A stretch of 64,000 nucleotides of DNA from Campanula takesimana (GCA_026119855.1 JAOWBW010000222.1:1456667-1520666), one strand, 5' to 3'; positions 35,719-44,955 are shown, counted from the first letter of the stretch. Translations and numbers: made by a program. Notes: a model not told the origin generated them from the sequence alone.

Positions 35719-36189
35719 CGGGCATCTCTTTTGCGTCTTCATCATTTTTTTTTTTTTTTTTTGACTCAATTGATGAGGAAGTGTGCATTGACTCTAGCTG
35801 AGGAGATAAGACATGTGATTTTGCGGTGAAAACCTTTTGTCACTAAAGATGAGTGACATTGACTTGACTAGGGAAGTGTCCCTAGTATTGACATGTATTT
35901 TTTATTGAATTGAATGACTCGCGAAGGCAAGTAAGTCATTAAGAGAGAAGAGAAGGAAAGCCCCAATTTGATTGCAAGAAATTGGGAGTATGCAGAAAGA
36001 ATAGAAGTCCCTAGACACGACAAGGATGGCGAAATGATTCCAAATCTAAGAAAGTTGTTCAATATTTTTGGTGATTAATTCATTGGCAAATGAATCGTAC
36101 AAAGATGTCTTGACAAGTTCGAGATGAAGGTCGATCACCATAACGCGCTAGGGCTAAACATTTCTTCTTTCTTGCATGAGACCGGACCC

Positions 36190-36236
36190 GCAGGTTGCCT
36201 ACGTTCCTCCAGTGTAGAGGCTCAGGTCACCGTAGT
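36190..36236 (-). other. ACTACG/CGTAG hairpin motif, copy 3
   Basis: Outer arms 36199-36203 and 36231-36235, inner arms 36206-36211 and 36215-36220. Compared with 13262-13316, one inner pair changed to G-U, so pairing is kept. Confidence 0.65.
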
Positions 36237-36357
36237 TCTTGTGGATTCTCCATTCTCCGTGATGGAATTGTTGCTTCGTAGCTTCGTCCTTTGTTGGTGG
36301 ATGATGATGTTGATCTTCTTTGATTGAGGGGGATTTTTTTTGTGCTCTAACTTTTGC

Positions 36358-36385
36358 CTAGGTTGATTTGATGGTTTCAACCTAG
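36358..36385 (-). other. CTAGGTTG hairpin
   Basis: Perfect 8-bp arms CTAGGTTG (36358-36365) and CAACCTAG (36378-36385) around a 12-nt loop. It is the same module as the CTAGR hairpins, with a longer outer stem and without the GNRA loop. A T-run follows at about 36392. Confidence 0.6.
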
Positions 36386-36389
36386 CGAG

Positions 36390-36420
<31 letters not shown>

Positions 36421-36724
36421 TCCCCCTTTGAAAACTTTGCTTGACTTCTTCATGATTGTTGCTCCACCTTGTTTGTCTTGGCTTCGTCGTTGATGTTGGC
36501 GTCGATGTTTAGCCCCTAGGCGTTCAAGTGATGGCCTTCGTTCCAAAACCCGTTTAGACATCTTTTCATCATTTTGCCAAGAATTAGATTGAACAACTTG
36601 GAAGAGTGTATGAGGACAAGAACGACTTTTTTTTTTTTTTTTTTTTTTTTAATTCGATGATAAGACTCGACACTTAACATGGGACGAGAGAAAACATTAA
36701 CGCACACTAAAGAGGACTTTGACT

Positions 36725-36760
<36 letters not shown>

Positions 36761-36767
36761 CCTATTA

Positions 36768-37769
36768 CTAGGTAGAGAAAGAGAAACGGAGATTGTTGTC
36801 GTCATCCCCCATGTCGTTGTAGTCCTCATTGTCGTTGTAGTCTTCCATGTCACTACATTCTTCCATGTAATCGCTTGGGAACCCTTTGTCGTTGAAGCTC
36901 GTGTCATAGGAGGACTCGGCCACTTCTCGGAGCAAATCGTCAATTCTAACCCCCGCATCATACATGCTTGAAAAATCGGAGTGAAAAGCCCCACTAAGAT
37001 GAGTGCGGTAGTCCATTTTCAAACACTTCAAGAAGATGTCCATTTGTTCCTTCTTGGAAGGCCTATCAACCATCTCGGCTAGCTTGTCACTCCAACGGTA
37101 ATAGAAGTCCCCAAATGATTCATTACCCATTTGCACGGTGCTCTCCAATTCCTTCTTGGTGGGGCGGAATATGGAGTTGCCTTGATATTGTGACTTGAAG
37201 GCAAGCATAGCGGCATCCCAATTGAGGCGGGTGGAAACTGGAAGACCCATATACCAATCTTTTGCGACCCCTTCGAGAGTAAGCGGGAAGCATTGTGCCA
37301 TTATTTGAGGAGACACTTTCTTTGGTAGCATGGCCCAAATGTAGGAGTCGACATGAGCGTTGGGGCAAGAGTTGCCGTTGAACTTGCCAATATCGGGCAT
37401 CTTGAACTTTTCGGGAAGAGCTTCCATTGTGTTCATGAGGAGAGAAGCTTGATGAAGATCGGTGTTTGGGCCCTTGTGCAAATTTAGCCCACTAAGCCTT
37501 TGGTCAATGTAGGACATGAGAGTGTTGACCAAACCGGTATCAATGCTTTGGACCTTTCTTTCACCCGTGAGCCCTTTCAATTGGTTCTTGAGTTTAGCAA
37601 CTTCATTCTTGTGGGCCATTTTCACATGCTCGTAACGGGCTCGCCATAAATCATCCTTGCGGCGGACATTCTCGGCTAGTGTATCAACTTGCCCTTTCAA
37701 TGCTTCCACCATGCGGAATAACCCTTCGTTGGACACGGGAATGCCGTTGTCGTTGCCGTTTGAAGCCAT
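36768..37769 (-). CDS. Gag of Gypsy-C, without zinc motif, acidic tail
   Basis: The start is ATG 37769 (MASNGNDNGIPVSNEG). An upstream in-frame ATG at 37868 gives 33 more residues with no family match, so the internal start is preferred because it aligns with the Gypsy-B gag start. It is 333 codons plus stop. N-terminal coiled coil, then SYIDQRLSGLNLHKG, ALPEKFKMPDIGKFNG, the core MAQCFPLTLEGVAKDWY, KKELESTVQMGNESF and FLKCLKMDYRTHLSGAF. After DDLLREVAES the zinc-like region present in Gypsy-A and Gypsy-B is missing and replaced by an acidic, Tyr/Asn/Asp-rich tail. It is open, without stops, in contrast to its decayed neighbours. It would form capsids, probably together with pol products from another element. 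Confidence 0.85.
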   Translation of the reverse strand: MASNGNDNGIPVSNEGLFRMVEALKGQVDTLAENVRRKDDLWRARYEHVKMAHKNEVAKLKNQLKGLTGERKVQSIDTGLVNTLMSYIDQRLSGLNLHKGPNTDLHQASLLMNTMEALPEKFKMPDIGKFNGNSCPNAHVDSYIWAMLPKKVSPQIMAQCFPLTLEGVAKDWYMGLPVSTRLNWDAAMLAFKSQYQGNSIFRPTKKELESTVQMGNESFGDFYYRWSDKLAEMVDRPSKKEQMDIFLKCLKMDYRTHLSGAFHSDFSSMYDAGVRIDDLLREVAESSYDTSFNDKGFPSDYMEECSDMEDYNDNEDYNDMGDDDNNLRFSFST

Positions 37770-39020
37770 TGGACCTATTGAGAGAACACGGTCGATCTTA
37801 GGATGGCCCCACAAACACCTTTTGAGTAAAATGATTTCACCCACCAACAAGAAAAGACTCAACCACATAAAGAAAAATGACTCTTTTTTGTTTTTTTTTT
37901 TTTTACAAAAGTCGGAAGGACGGAGTCCTTTTTGGGGTTTCTAGAAAAAATAGTGGAATCGTCACACTAGTATATAGACCTTCTCGCGGTCCCATATACT
38001 CATCGGATTCCACCACGCTTGTGAGCCCTACATGTGTCGGGATTAAACTAAATTAATGTAGTAAATCATACATGCGGGGACGGATTTTTATTTTCGTCCA
38101 AAATAGCCACTTTTGGGGACGGAGTTTTATTTCGTCCATTGCAACAAATGGGCATGTATGATTTGAAGACATTAGTTTAGGGAAATCTCGGCACATGGAA
38201 ACCGACTTGAGTCACGGAGTGTTAGACCCTAGACTAGAATTGTGTGGTTTGTGCTCGGCTTGAATATGAGGCTTAAAGGTCACCCCCGGCATGTAGTCAT
38301 GAACTACGCCACGGGCTGAGGTTTACCTCTTCGAAAGAGCCAAGGTCGAGTGGAGCTTGAAACTTTCTAGGACGGGCCTCGACGGGTTTGGGGTTAGACT
38401 TGTGCGACTCGATAGTGAGCAGTTGATAGGAATATGTGCATGTAGTGTGAGGTCTAACAAGTGACAAAATTTTTTATTTTTTATTTTTTTCAAAGAAAGA
38501 AAAAAAAAGGAAACAAATAAGCACGTATTTACAACTCCCGAATCACCCGTGTGACCGGTAAAAAATAAACAGAAAGTAAAAGAAATTGTATGCAGGCCCG
38601 GTGCCCACACACTATCATTCTGCTCTGTTCTGCTTTCTGTGCACTGTTCTGTTTCTGGAAAATTTCCCAGAAGCGCGCGCCTCAGGGAAGTGATGTGGGA
38701 AGCGCGCGCATTGCGCAATGAATATGGGAGGCGCGCGCATCTGGGGTACCTGTCAGAATGTTAGAAGAAACTGCGGACTCAGGGGATTGCCCTGGTCCCA
38801 AATTATGTAACTTTCCCCTGCAGAAACTTGTTAGCACAGAAATATGAAATTGAAGGACAAGAAGGAAGGCGGGCGATTCTGATAATAAGGGTCGGACGCG
38901 CGCGCTTTAGGCCTAGAAGGCCGGACGCGCGCGCTTCCTACCCTTTTTACCAGAATGCCCAGAAAATAGAAATTAGAACACCAAAAGTTAAGAACGCAAG
39001 TTTAACCCTCTAATAAGTCA
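37770..39020 (-). other. Gypsy-C untranslated leader
   Basis: Close to the Gypsy-B leader at 40590-41450 (shared phrases around CACACTAGTATATAGACC). It carries two CGCGCGC cassette groups (38671-38742 and 38891-38940). There is no credible gene. Confidence 0.8.
38671..38940 (-). promoter_or_regulatory. GCGCGCGC cassettes in Gypsy-C leader
   Basis: Three GCGCGCGC motifs at 38671-38742 and a pair of GGACGCGCGCGCTT at 38891-38940. The LTR copies are at 32407-32478 and 40095-40166. Confidence 0.45.
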
Positions 39021-39038
39021 TCCCCAGCGGAGTCGCCA
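39021..39038 (-). other. Primer binding site, tRNA-Arg type (Gypsy-C)
   Basis: Minus-strand TGGCGACTCCGCTGGGGA, one base from the LTR. Confidence 0.9.
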
Positions 39039-39039
39039 C

Positions 39040-40342
39040 TGTAGATACCCCGGGGAACCACGGCTTGGCTAGAGCGGTGAATTATCCTAGGATGTCTAAC
39101 TTGTTTTTAGATTGTTTAGAGTCGCCACCTATGTTTTTAAAGGAACATAAGAAAAACCTAGAAATAGCCTAATTTATGTACAAAACCAGAGATTCGGGAG
39201 AGAAGGGTTCGGGGGTTAGGTGACGGAGTGGGAAGTACTTAAACACCCACTCCGCCCCGCTTACGCGGGTCTTGCTACTATTGGTGTTCTAATATTTACA
39301 TGTCCTTCAATTAATTAAATAGAAATGTGCTAACAATTGTGATGAGAAGAAAAGGGGAAATAAAGGGGAAATAAAATAGAATTGTTTTATTTATTTAATG
39401 ATAAAGATTACATATAACAAGTAATGTTAAAGAATTACATTAAGAGATGAAGAGAAATTAACATGGTGAATTAAAGTTAAGATTAAAATGTAGGGAGATA
39501 ACCTTAACTAACTTCAATATGTGAAGTAGTCATGTTGGTCATGTCCCATTAATGGGGATTGCATACATTGACTAGAACATGAATAGAATAAAAAAAAGAA
39601 GACTTGTACCTTTAGAAAGAAGACTTCAAACTTGGACTTGAAAATGATGTTGTTGTGTAGAGATTTGTGTAGAGTTTCGTTGTGTAAAACTCTTGTTGGG
39701 AGAATTTGTGTAGGGAAAATGATATAGAATTTGTGTAGAGAGAAAGTTCCAAGTCTAAAATTGAGGTCCCTTTCCAAGGTAGGAGATGATGGTTTTTATA
39801 GGTAAAAAAGAGAGGGAAATGATGGAGGGAAATTGGTCATCCATGTGAGATGGAATTGACCAATAGAAAATAAGATAAATAAAATAATTAATAAAAGGAA
39901 ATAAAAGAAAATCAAATGAAATAAAGATGAAATATTTAGTTTTTGGAAGAAGGCTAGAATAAAGGATTTGGTAGTTAATGAAATAAGGGGGGATGAACTT
40001 GGATGTAAAAAAGTGGTTATTTGTGATCAAAGAAGATGTTTGTAAATAAGAAAAAGGGAGGGAAATAAGGTGCAATCCGTTACTGCCAAAGTGGGAAGCG
40101 CGCGGGTCCGGCTTTTGGGGCGGGACGCGCGCGCGGCTCACTGGCAGTGCCGGAAGCGCCCGCGGGTGAAAAATGACAGAAAGACAGAAATGACTCTAAA
40201 ATTAATTCTGTTATGCAGTTTAGTCCAAAACTAACGGAATCAGTTAGGAACTTAACCGAAGTAACAGAAATTAATAAAAATAAGTTAAATAAAAATACTA
40301 TGTATGCAATCGGGGTGAGGGGTCCAAGGCGGGGTGTCTACA
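39040..40342 (-). repeat. Gypsy-C 5' LTR
   Basis: 1303 bp, TG...CA, TSD ctagg outside. Paired with 31352-32654. Minus-strand TATA at 39793-39800. Confidence 0.97.
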
Positions 40343-40347
40343 CTAGG

Positions 40348-40469
40348 GACGGAGATTATTATAAGTAAACATGAACAACAATAATAATCAAAACATCTCT
40401 TTATTGATATGAAATAAATGATAACAATTACAACGTTTATTAAATGTGCCTAGGGCACCACTACCAACA
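40348..40469 (-). repeat. Copia-B 5' LTR, remaining end
   Basis: 122 bp that continue the Copia-B LTR after Gypsy-C and end CTACCAACA, followed by TSD GATGA. Confidence 0.95.
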
Positions 40470-40474
40470 GATGA

Positions 40475-41450
40475 ATCCCTGTAGACGCGGAGAGTACCAA
40501 TCGGACCTATAATTGGAGAAGTAGCCCTTGTCAGTCTTAGTTCACACTTTCGGTCCATGAAGAGGTTGAGAACACACATTGGGCACACGACTCGAACCAC
40601 ATAAGAAAAAGACTCTTTTTTTTATAAGTCGGAGGGACGGGGTCCCTTTTGGGGTTTCTAAGAAGATAATGGAATCGTCACACTAGTATATAGACCATCT
40701 CGCGGTCCCATATACTCATCAGATTCCATCACGTTTGTGAATCCTACATTTATCGGGATTAAACTAAATCAATGTAGTAAAGCATACATGCGGGGACGGA
40801 TTTTTTATCTTCGTCCAAAATAACCACTTTTGGGGATGGATTTTTATTGCGTCTGTATCAACAAGTTGGCATGTATGATTTGAAAACATTAGTTTAGGGA
40901 AATCTCGGTACATGAAAACCGACTTGGTCATGGAGTGTTAGACCCTAACAAGAATTGTGTGGTTTGTGCTCGGCTAAAGAGAGGCTTAAAGGTAACCCCT
41001 GGCATGTAGTCTTGAACTACGCCACGGGCTGAGGTTGACCGCTTCGAAAGAGTCAAGGTCGGGTGGAGCTTGAAACTTTCTAGGACGGGCCTCGATGGGT
41101 TTGGGGTTATGGACTTGTGCGACTCGATAGTGAGCAATTCATAGGAGTAATGTGCATGTAGTGTGAGGTCTATCACGTGACAAATTTTTATTTTTTTTTG
41201 AAAAGAAAAGATAAAAACACATAAGCACGCAAATTACAACTCCCGAATCACCCGTGTGACCGGTAAATAAACACAAAATTAAGACAGTCCAAAGGTCCAA
41301 TTCGGGTGGAGCTTGAAACTTTCTGGAATGTAATGTGGGACGCGCGCGCTTTGGACCATGAAGGTCCGAGGCGCGCGCTTCCCATATAAATTTCCAGAAT
41401 GCCCAGAAAAATGAATTATGAACAGAAACACAAGTTTAACCCTCAAGCTG
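40475..41450 (-). other. Gypsy-B untranslated leader
   Basis: Continues upstream of the gag start at 22927 once Copia-B is removed. Similar to 37860-39020. It carries a CGCGCGC pair at 41338-41382. Confidence 0.85.
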
Positions 41451-41468
41451 TCCCCAACGGAGTCGCCA
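41451..41468 (-). other. Primer binding site, tRNA-Arg type (Gypsy-B)
   Basis: Minus-strand TGGCGACTCCGTTGGGGA, one base from the LTR start at 41470. Confidence 0.9.
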
Positions 41469-41469
41469 C

Positions 41470-42491
41470 TGTAGATATCCCGAGAAAACACAACTTGGCT
41501 AGAGCGGTGAATTATCCTAGGATGTCTAATTGTGTTTTAGAGTCGCCACCCATGTTTTTGAGGAACGTAAGAAAACCTAATGTTTATGAGCCTAAGTTTG
41601 ATTTACGAAAACAGAGATTCTTTGGGATGAAGGGTTCGGGGGTTAGGTTATGAAATGGGAAGTACTTAAACACCCATTTCGCCCGAGCAATGTCGGTCTT
41701 GTTTGTCCATAATCCACTTTAAAGATAAATGTGTTCTTCCTATTTGAATAATGGTAAAAGGGGTTTTAAAAGGGGTTTTATTGTTTAAAATGTAAGGAGA
41801 TAACTCCTAGGCCAATTCAATGTAATGAAAGAGCCATTGGTGTCATGTCCCAAATGGTTTTGGGTGATTGCATATTGATTGAAAGAAGAAGAAGAAGAAG
41901 AAGAAGAAGAAGAAGAAGAAGAAGAAGAAGAAGAAGAAGAAGAATATTAAGACATAATGTAGAAGAGAATTGTACCTATAGTAATCTTCAAAGACAACTC
42001 TTTGAGATGGTATAGAATACTTGTGAAAGAATGTGATGCCAAAGCTTAATGAAAGATCCTGGAATTCAAGGTTCAAAGTCCCCTCCAATGATGGATTTGA
42101 AGGGTTTTTATAGTTGAAAATGTGTGTTTTTTTGGAGTCAAACGGAGTCTCCAAGAAATATTTCCTGGGAAAAATCATGTATAATGAGCAAGGGAGAGAT
42201 TCTTGGGCAGAATCTATAACTGACACACCCCAGAAGCGCGCGCATCCCACCTAGGCGGCGGAAGGCGCGCGCGTCTGGCCTCAAGGGGCGGAGGCGCACG
42301 AATCTGAAAGGAAAATTTTGACAGAATGGACTAGAAAGTTAGAACTGTTATTCAATTTAGTCCCAGGACTTAACGGAGCCCGTCTGGAACTTAACCAAAG
42401 TAGCAGAAACTAACAGAAAACACTTAAAAGAGGGAGAAACACAAAATCAAGTGTGCAATCGGGGTGAGCGGTCCAAGGCGGGGTGTCTACA
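41470..42491 (-). repeat. Gypsy-B 5' LTR
   Basis: TGTAGATATCCCGAG...GGGTGTCTACA, 1022 bp, with TSD ACCTC at 42492-42496. GAA run at 41881-41943, TATA complement at 42105-42112, cassette at 42232-42302. The minus-strand poly-Phe ORF at 41843 is the GAA run. Confidence 0.95.
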
Positions 42492-42496
42492 ACCTC

Positions 42497-43474
42497 GACC
42501 ACGGGTACAGATTCAACCCCTCTGGCATAGGCCCCCTCAGCATCGCCTTCACATCGGCGTAACGAACAGCGACCCTTCCCTTGGACCCCCTCTTCTCTCA
42601 GACCTCCCTGGCCCAGCAAATCATGGCCAGAAAATGGATATTCTGATCGAGAGATGGCCTTCATGGATAGCTGCCAAAGACCTCGTAGTACCAAGCTTGA
42701 AAAGAAAAGACAAAGAGGCTTTTAGTACACGAGAATGAAAACAAAAGCCAAAGCAGAAAGTAAAGCAAAGGCAGAAAAGAACAGAAGGGTACAAAGAGAT
42801 ACCTCGAGGACAAACTGGAAGCAAGCCAAGGACTTGCTAGCTTTCCGACTAAATTTGTCGAGCTCCATATATAGCTCGGCAAGGCCCGCCTCTCCCCAAG
42901 CGATGCTTCCGATAGCCTCGGGTGTAGTCAGTGAGCCGAGAAGAGGAAACATACATGTGGTGTTAGCATTGGCGAAGATAGTGTTGCTGAAAAGAAGCCA
43001 CACATAAGAACGCCCCAGTCGCTCAACCGTCACCCGGCTGCCCAGTACTCTGGAAAGTTAGCCCGAATGGCTCTCTCGACGTCCTGCACTAAGATGCCTA
43101 AGCCCTTGGTAGGTCCCAAAAAAACCAAGGAGTGCCTCAATGTCCTCAACAGGGATCCTGTCCATCCACTCAATCGGTCGCCCATCAAAAGAGAGCCCGG
43201 TGATCACCGAGAAGTCCGCGGGAGTCACAGTCACCTCCCCCCAACTCAAATGAAAAGTATGGGTTGAGTCCCACCAATACTCGCCAAGGGTAGTAAGAAG
43301 CCCCATGCTCTTGTTGGTATTAACCAACTTTCCTACAACCTCGATGAAAGGCACCAAGCCGGTGCGCTCCACCCACTCCCTAGGACCGGGACCACCATCA
43401 ATAGACTCGGGCATGGCCTCCCACAAGTAAAAGCAAACATCCGGGGACCCCCGCAATTTGATATCCTTGCCCTG
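42497..43474 (-). pseudogene. Antisense plant-mobile-domain gene of Gypsy-A, 5' part
   Basis: The exon at 43474-42803 starts after a canonical acceptor (TTTACCTGCAG) and ends at a canonical donor (GAG/GTATCT). It carries the PMD core: YWWDSTHTFHLSWGEVTVTP, F-S-V-I-T-G-L-S-F-D-G-R-P, and after it G-R-S-Y-V-W-L-L-F-S-N-T-I-F-A and E-A-I-G-S-I-A-W-G-E-A-G-L-A. Two offsetting frame changes enclose a short stretch near 43030-43095 that still reads as PMD in another frame. The next exon starts at 42695 after a TTTCAAG acceptor and continues, with TGA at 42661 and 42598, through the Gypsy-B insertion to 9169. The protein family is known in plant genes (MAIN/MAIL type) and in transposable elements. 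It is a dead copy. Confidence 0.75.
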
Positions 43475-43544
43475 CAGGTAAACACAGCAAAGGTATGAAT
43501 AACACAGTTTCATAATACCAATGCATATGACAAATGAAAAATAT

Positions 43545-43800
43545 TCCGTCCCCTTTCAAATTGCATAGACATTTGAGGGTTGTTTTGGAAAGAAAAATTT
43601 TCTGTCCCCTTTCAAATTGCATAGACATTTGAGGGTTACTTTTGAAAAGAAAAATTTTCCATCCCCTTTCAAATTGCATAGATATTTGAGGGTCACTTTT
43701 GAAAAAGAAAATTTTTCCGTCCCCTTTCAAATTGCATAGACATTTGAGGGTTGTTTCGAAAAAATGTGTTCCGTCCTCTTTTCAAAGTGCATAGTTGTTT
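43545..43800 (-). repeat. ~57-bp tandem repeats in PMD intron
   Basis: About 4-5 units, starting near 43548, 43604, 43661, 43719 and 43773, each with CCCCTTTCAAATTGCATAG. They lie just upstream of the PMD exon, in its presumed first intron. Confidence 0.9.
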
Positions 43801-44201
43801 GAAAAGAAAGTCATTTCATTTTGAAAAATAATGAAGTCCGTACCCATTTTAGGACCAAGTGTTCCTACCTTTCATGACGTATAAACAAGTAATCCTAGGC
43901 AACACTAGCACGCACATAAACATGTCAAAACGGCTAGTCAAACCTAGGGTACAAGGCTTTCATGCACAAAAGTGTAGGACAACACACTTTAATTTTACGA
44001 AGCATTGCTAAACACGCCCAAATGAAACAATGAGCAAATGTCCTCGATCATTGTGACTCCAATTTCATGAAAATGAGTTCAATTTCGCAAAATGACCCAA
44101 GAAGTACAAAAATCCCAATTTGTACAAACATAAGCCCTAGGTTTAGGAAATGCACCAATTTGACATAAATTGAAAAAATGAAAGGGCTCAAGAATGCTTA
44201 C

Positions 44202-44287
44202 TCCTCCCTCATGGCACAAAAGTTCCAGACCATGTCGAGCCTTTTGTCCGCTCCCCAGGGATAACCCGCGCGTTCCCGTCCCGCCAT
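44202..44287 (-). other. Possible first exon of the PMD gene
   Basis: A minus-strand ATG at 44287 opens 28 codons and ends at a donor-like GTAAGC (44201-44196). The phase does not match the next recognised exon without a change, so this remains a suggestion. Confidence 0.25.
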
Positions 44288-44516
44288 GAATGATCCTTGA
44301 ACAATTTAGGGAAGAAATTCAAAAAATTCACAAAGTTTCCCTCTCAATTTCCTCTCTGTTTTCGCCTGAACTCGACAAAATGGGACAAGAGCCGTAAGGC
44401 TGCTGTGTTTTTAGAAAAAATGGAGACGACTCCCCAATCCGTACGGATGGTTTGGGTGACAAAAATTCCTACCCAAATTTACACTTTGGCCCCTAGTGCC
44501 TTGAATCCTAGAACAC

Positions 44517-44955
44517 TTAGGCGGTCCTTGACATAAGCCCAATGAAAATTTGTGAGAAAATAAATAAACTTAGGCGGTCCTTGACGTAAGCCCAATGAAA
44601 ATTTGTGAGAAAATAAATAAACTTAAGCGGTCCCCACGCGACGTAAGCCCAGTGAAAATTGAAAAAATTGTGAAAATAAACTTAGGCAGTCCTTGATATA
44701 AGCTCAGTAAAATTTGAGAAAATTGCCTAGTGTGAAAATACACTTAGGCGGTCCCCACGCGACGTAAGCCTAGTGAAAATTGAAAAATTTTGTGAAAATA
44801 CACTTAGGCGGTCCCCACGCGATGTAAGCCCAGTGAAAATTGAAAAAATTGTGAAAATACACTTAGGCAGTCCTTGACATATGCCCAGTAAAATTTGAGA
44901 AAATTGCCTAGTGTGAAAATACACTTAGGCAGTCCCCATGTGACGTAAGCCCATT
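44517..44955 (+). repeat. ~55-65-bp tandem repeats of Gypsy-A
   Basis: About eight degenerate units with CTTAGGCGGTCCCCACGCGA and GTAAGCCCAGTGAAAATT. Small ORFs within are repeat artefacts. Confidence 0.9.

Larger units (their letters stand above)
33213..36767 (-). other. Rearranged non-coding region of Gypsy-C with pol scraps
   Basis: No open pol domain. Recognisable degraded pieces are: 34195-34650, colinear with the protease/gag C-terminal region of Gypsy-B (18070-18590); 35140-35215, like the RNase H region (15615-15690); and 35455-35500, like the RT end (15960-16000). The order of these pieces does not match Gypsy-B. It holds several 20-30 nt T-runs (near 33709, 35743, 36392, 36628 and 36728), hairpin motifs, and many degenerate TAGCCCCTAG phrases. 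Small ORFs here are remnants or chance. Confidence 0.7.
31347..40347 (-). mobile_element. Gypsy-C, young non-autonomous Tat-like element with TSD ctagg
   Basis: The element is 31352-40342 with CTAGG on each side (31347-31351, 40343-40347). In minus orientation: 5' LTR 39040-40342, PBS 39021-39038, leader, gag 36768-37769, rearranged non-coding DNA with pol remnants, 52-bp tandem repeats, PPT, 3' LTR 31352-32654. Both LTRs are 1303 bp and appear identical except for one base near 31532/39220. LTR ends, PBS and gag are close to Gypsy-B, which is the likely kind of helper. Confidence 0.95.
22977..40474 (-). mobile_element. Copia-B with TSD gatga
   Basis: In minus orientation: 5' LTR 29992-31351 plus 40348-40469 (split by Gypsy-C), PBS 29976-29990, leader, gag-pol 24487-28443, PPT, 3' LTR 22982-24472. 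GATGA flanks it at 22977-22981 and 40470-40474. The LTRs are 1491 and 1482 bp and differ by one 9-bp indel plus about 15 substitutions counted by eye. It is the best-preserved autonomous-type element in the window. Confidence 0.95.
9175..42491 (-). mobile_element. Gypsy-B, Tat-like element with antisense ORF
   Basis: In minus orientation: 5' LTR 41470-42491, PBS 41451-41468, leader, gag, protease, RT, RNase H, second RNase H, integrase, hairpin motifs, antisense ORF at 11684-13110 (+), minisatellite, PPT, 3' LTR 9175-10202. TSD acctc. It is interrupted by LTR-S (19428-22400) and by Copia-B with Gypsy-C (22982-40469). The LTRs differ at roughly 5% of positions by eye. Coding regions have several stops and frameshifts, so it is dead. 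Confidence 0.92.

Noticed and set aside
40475..40490. Possible separate gene start after the Copia-B LTR
   Set aside because: The sequence continues the Gypsy-B leader once Copia-B is removed.
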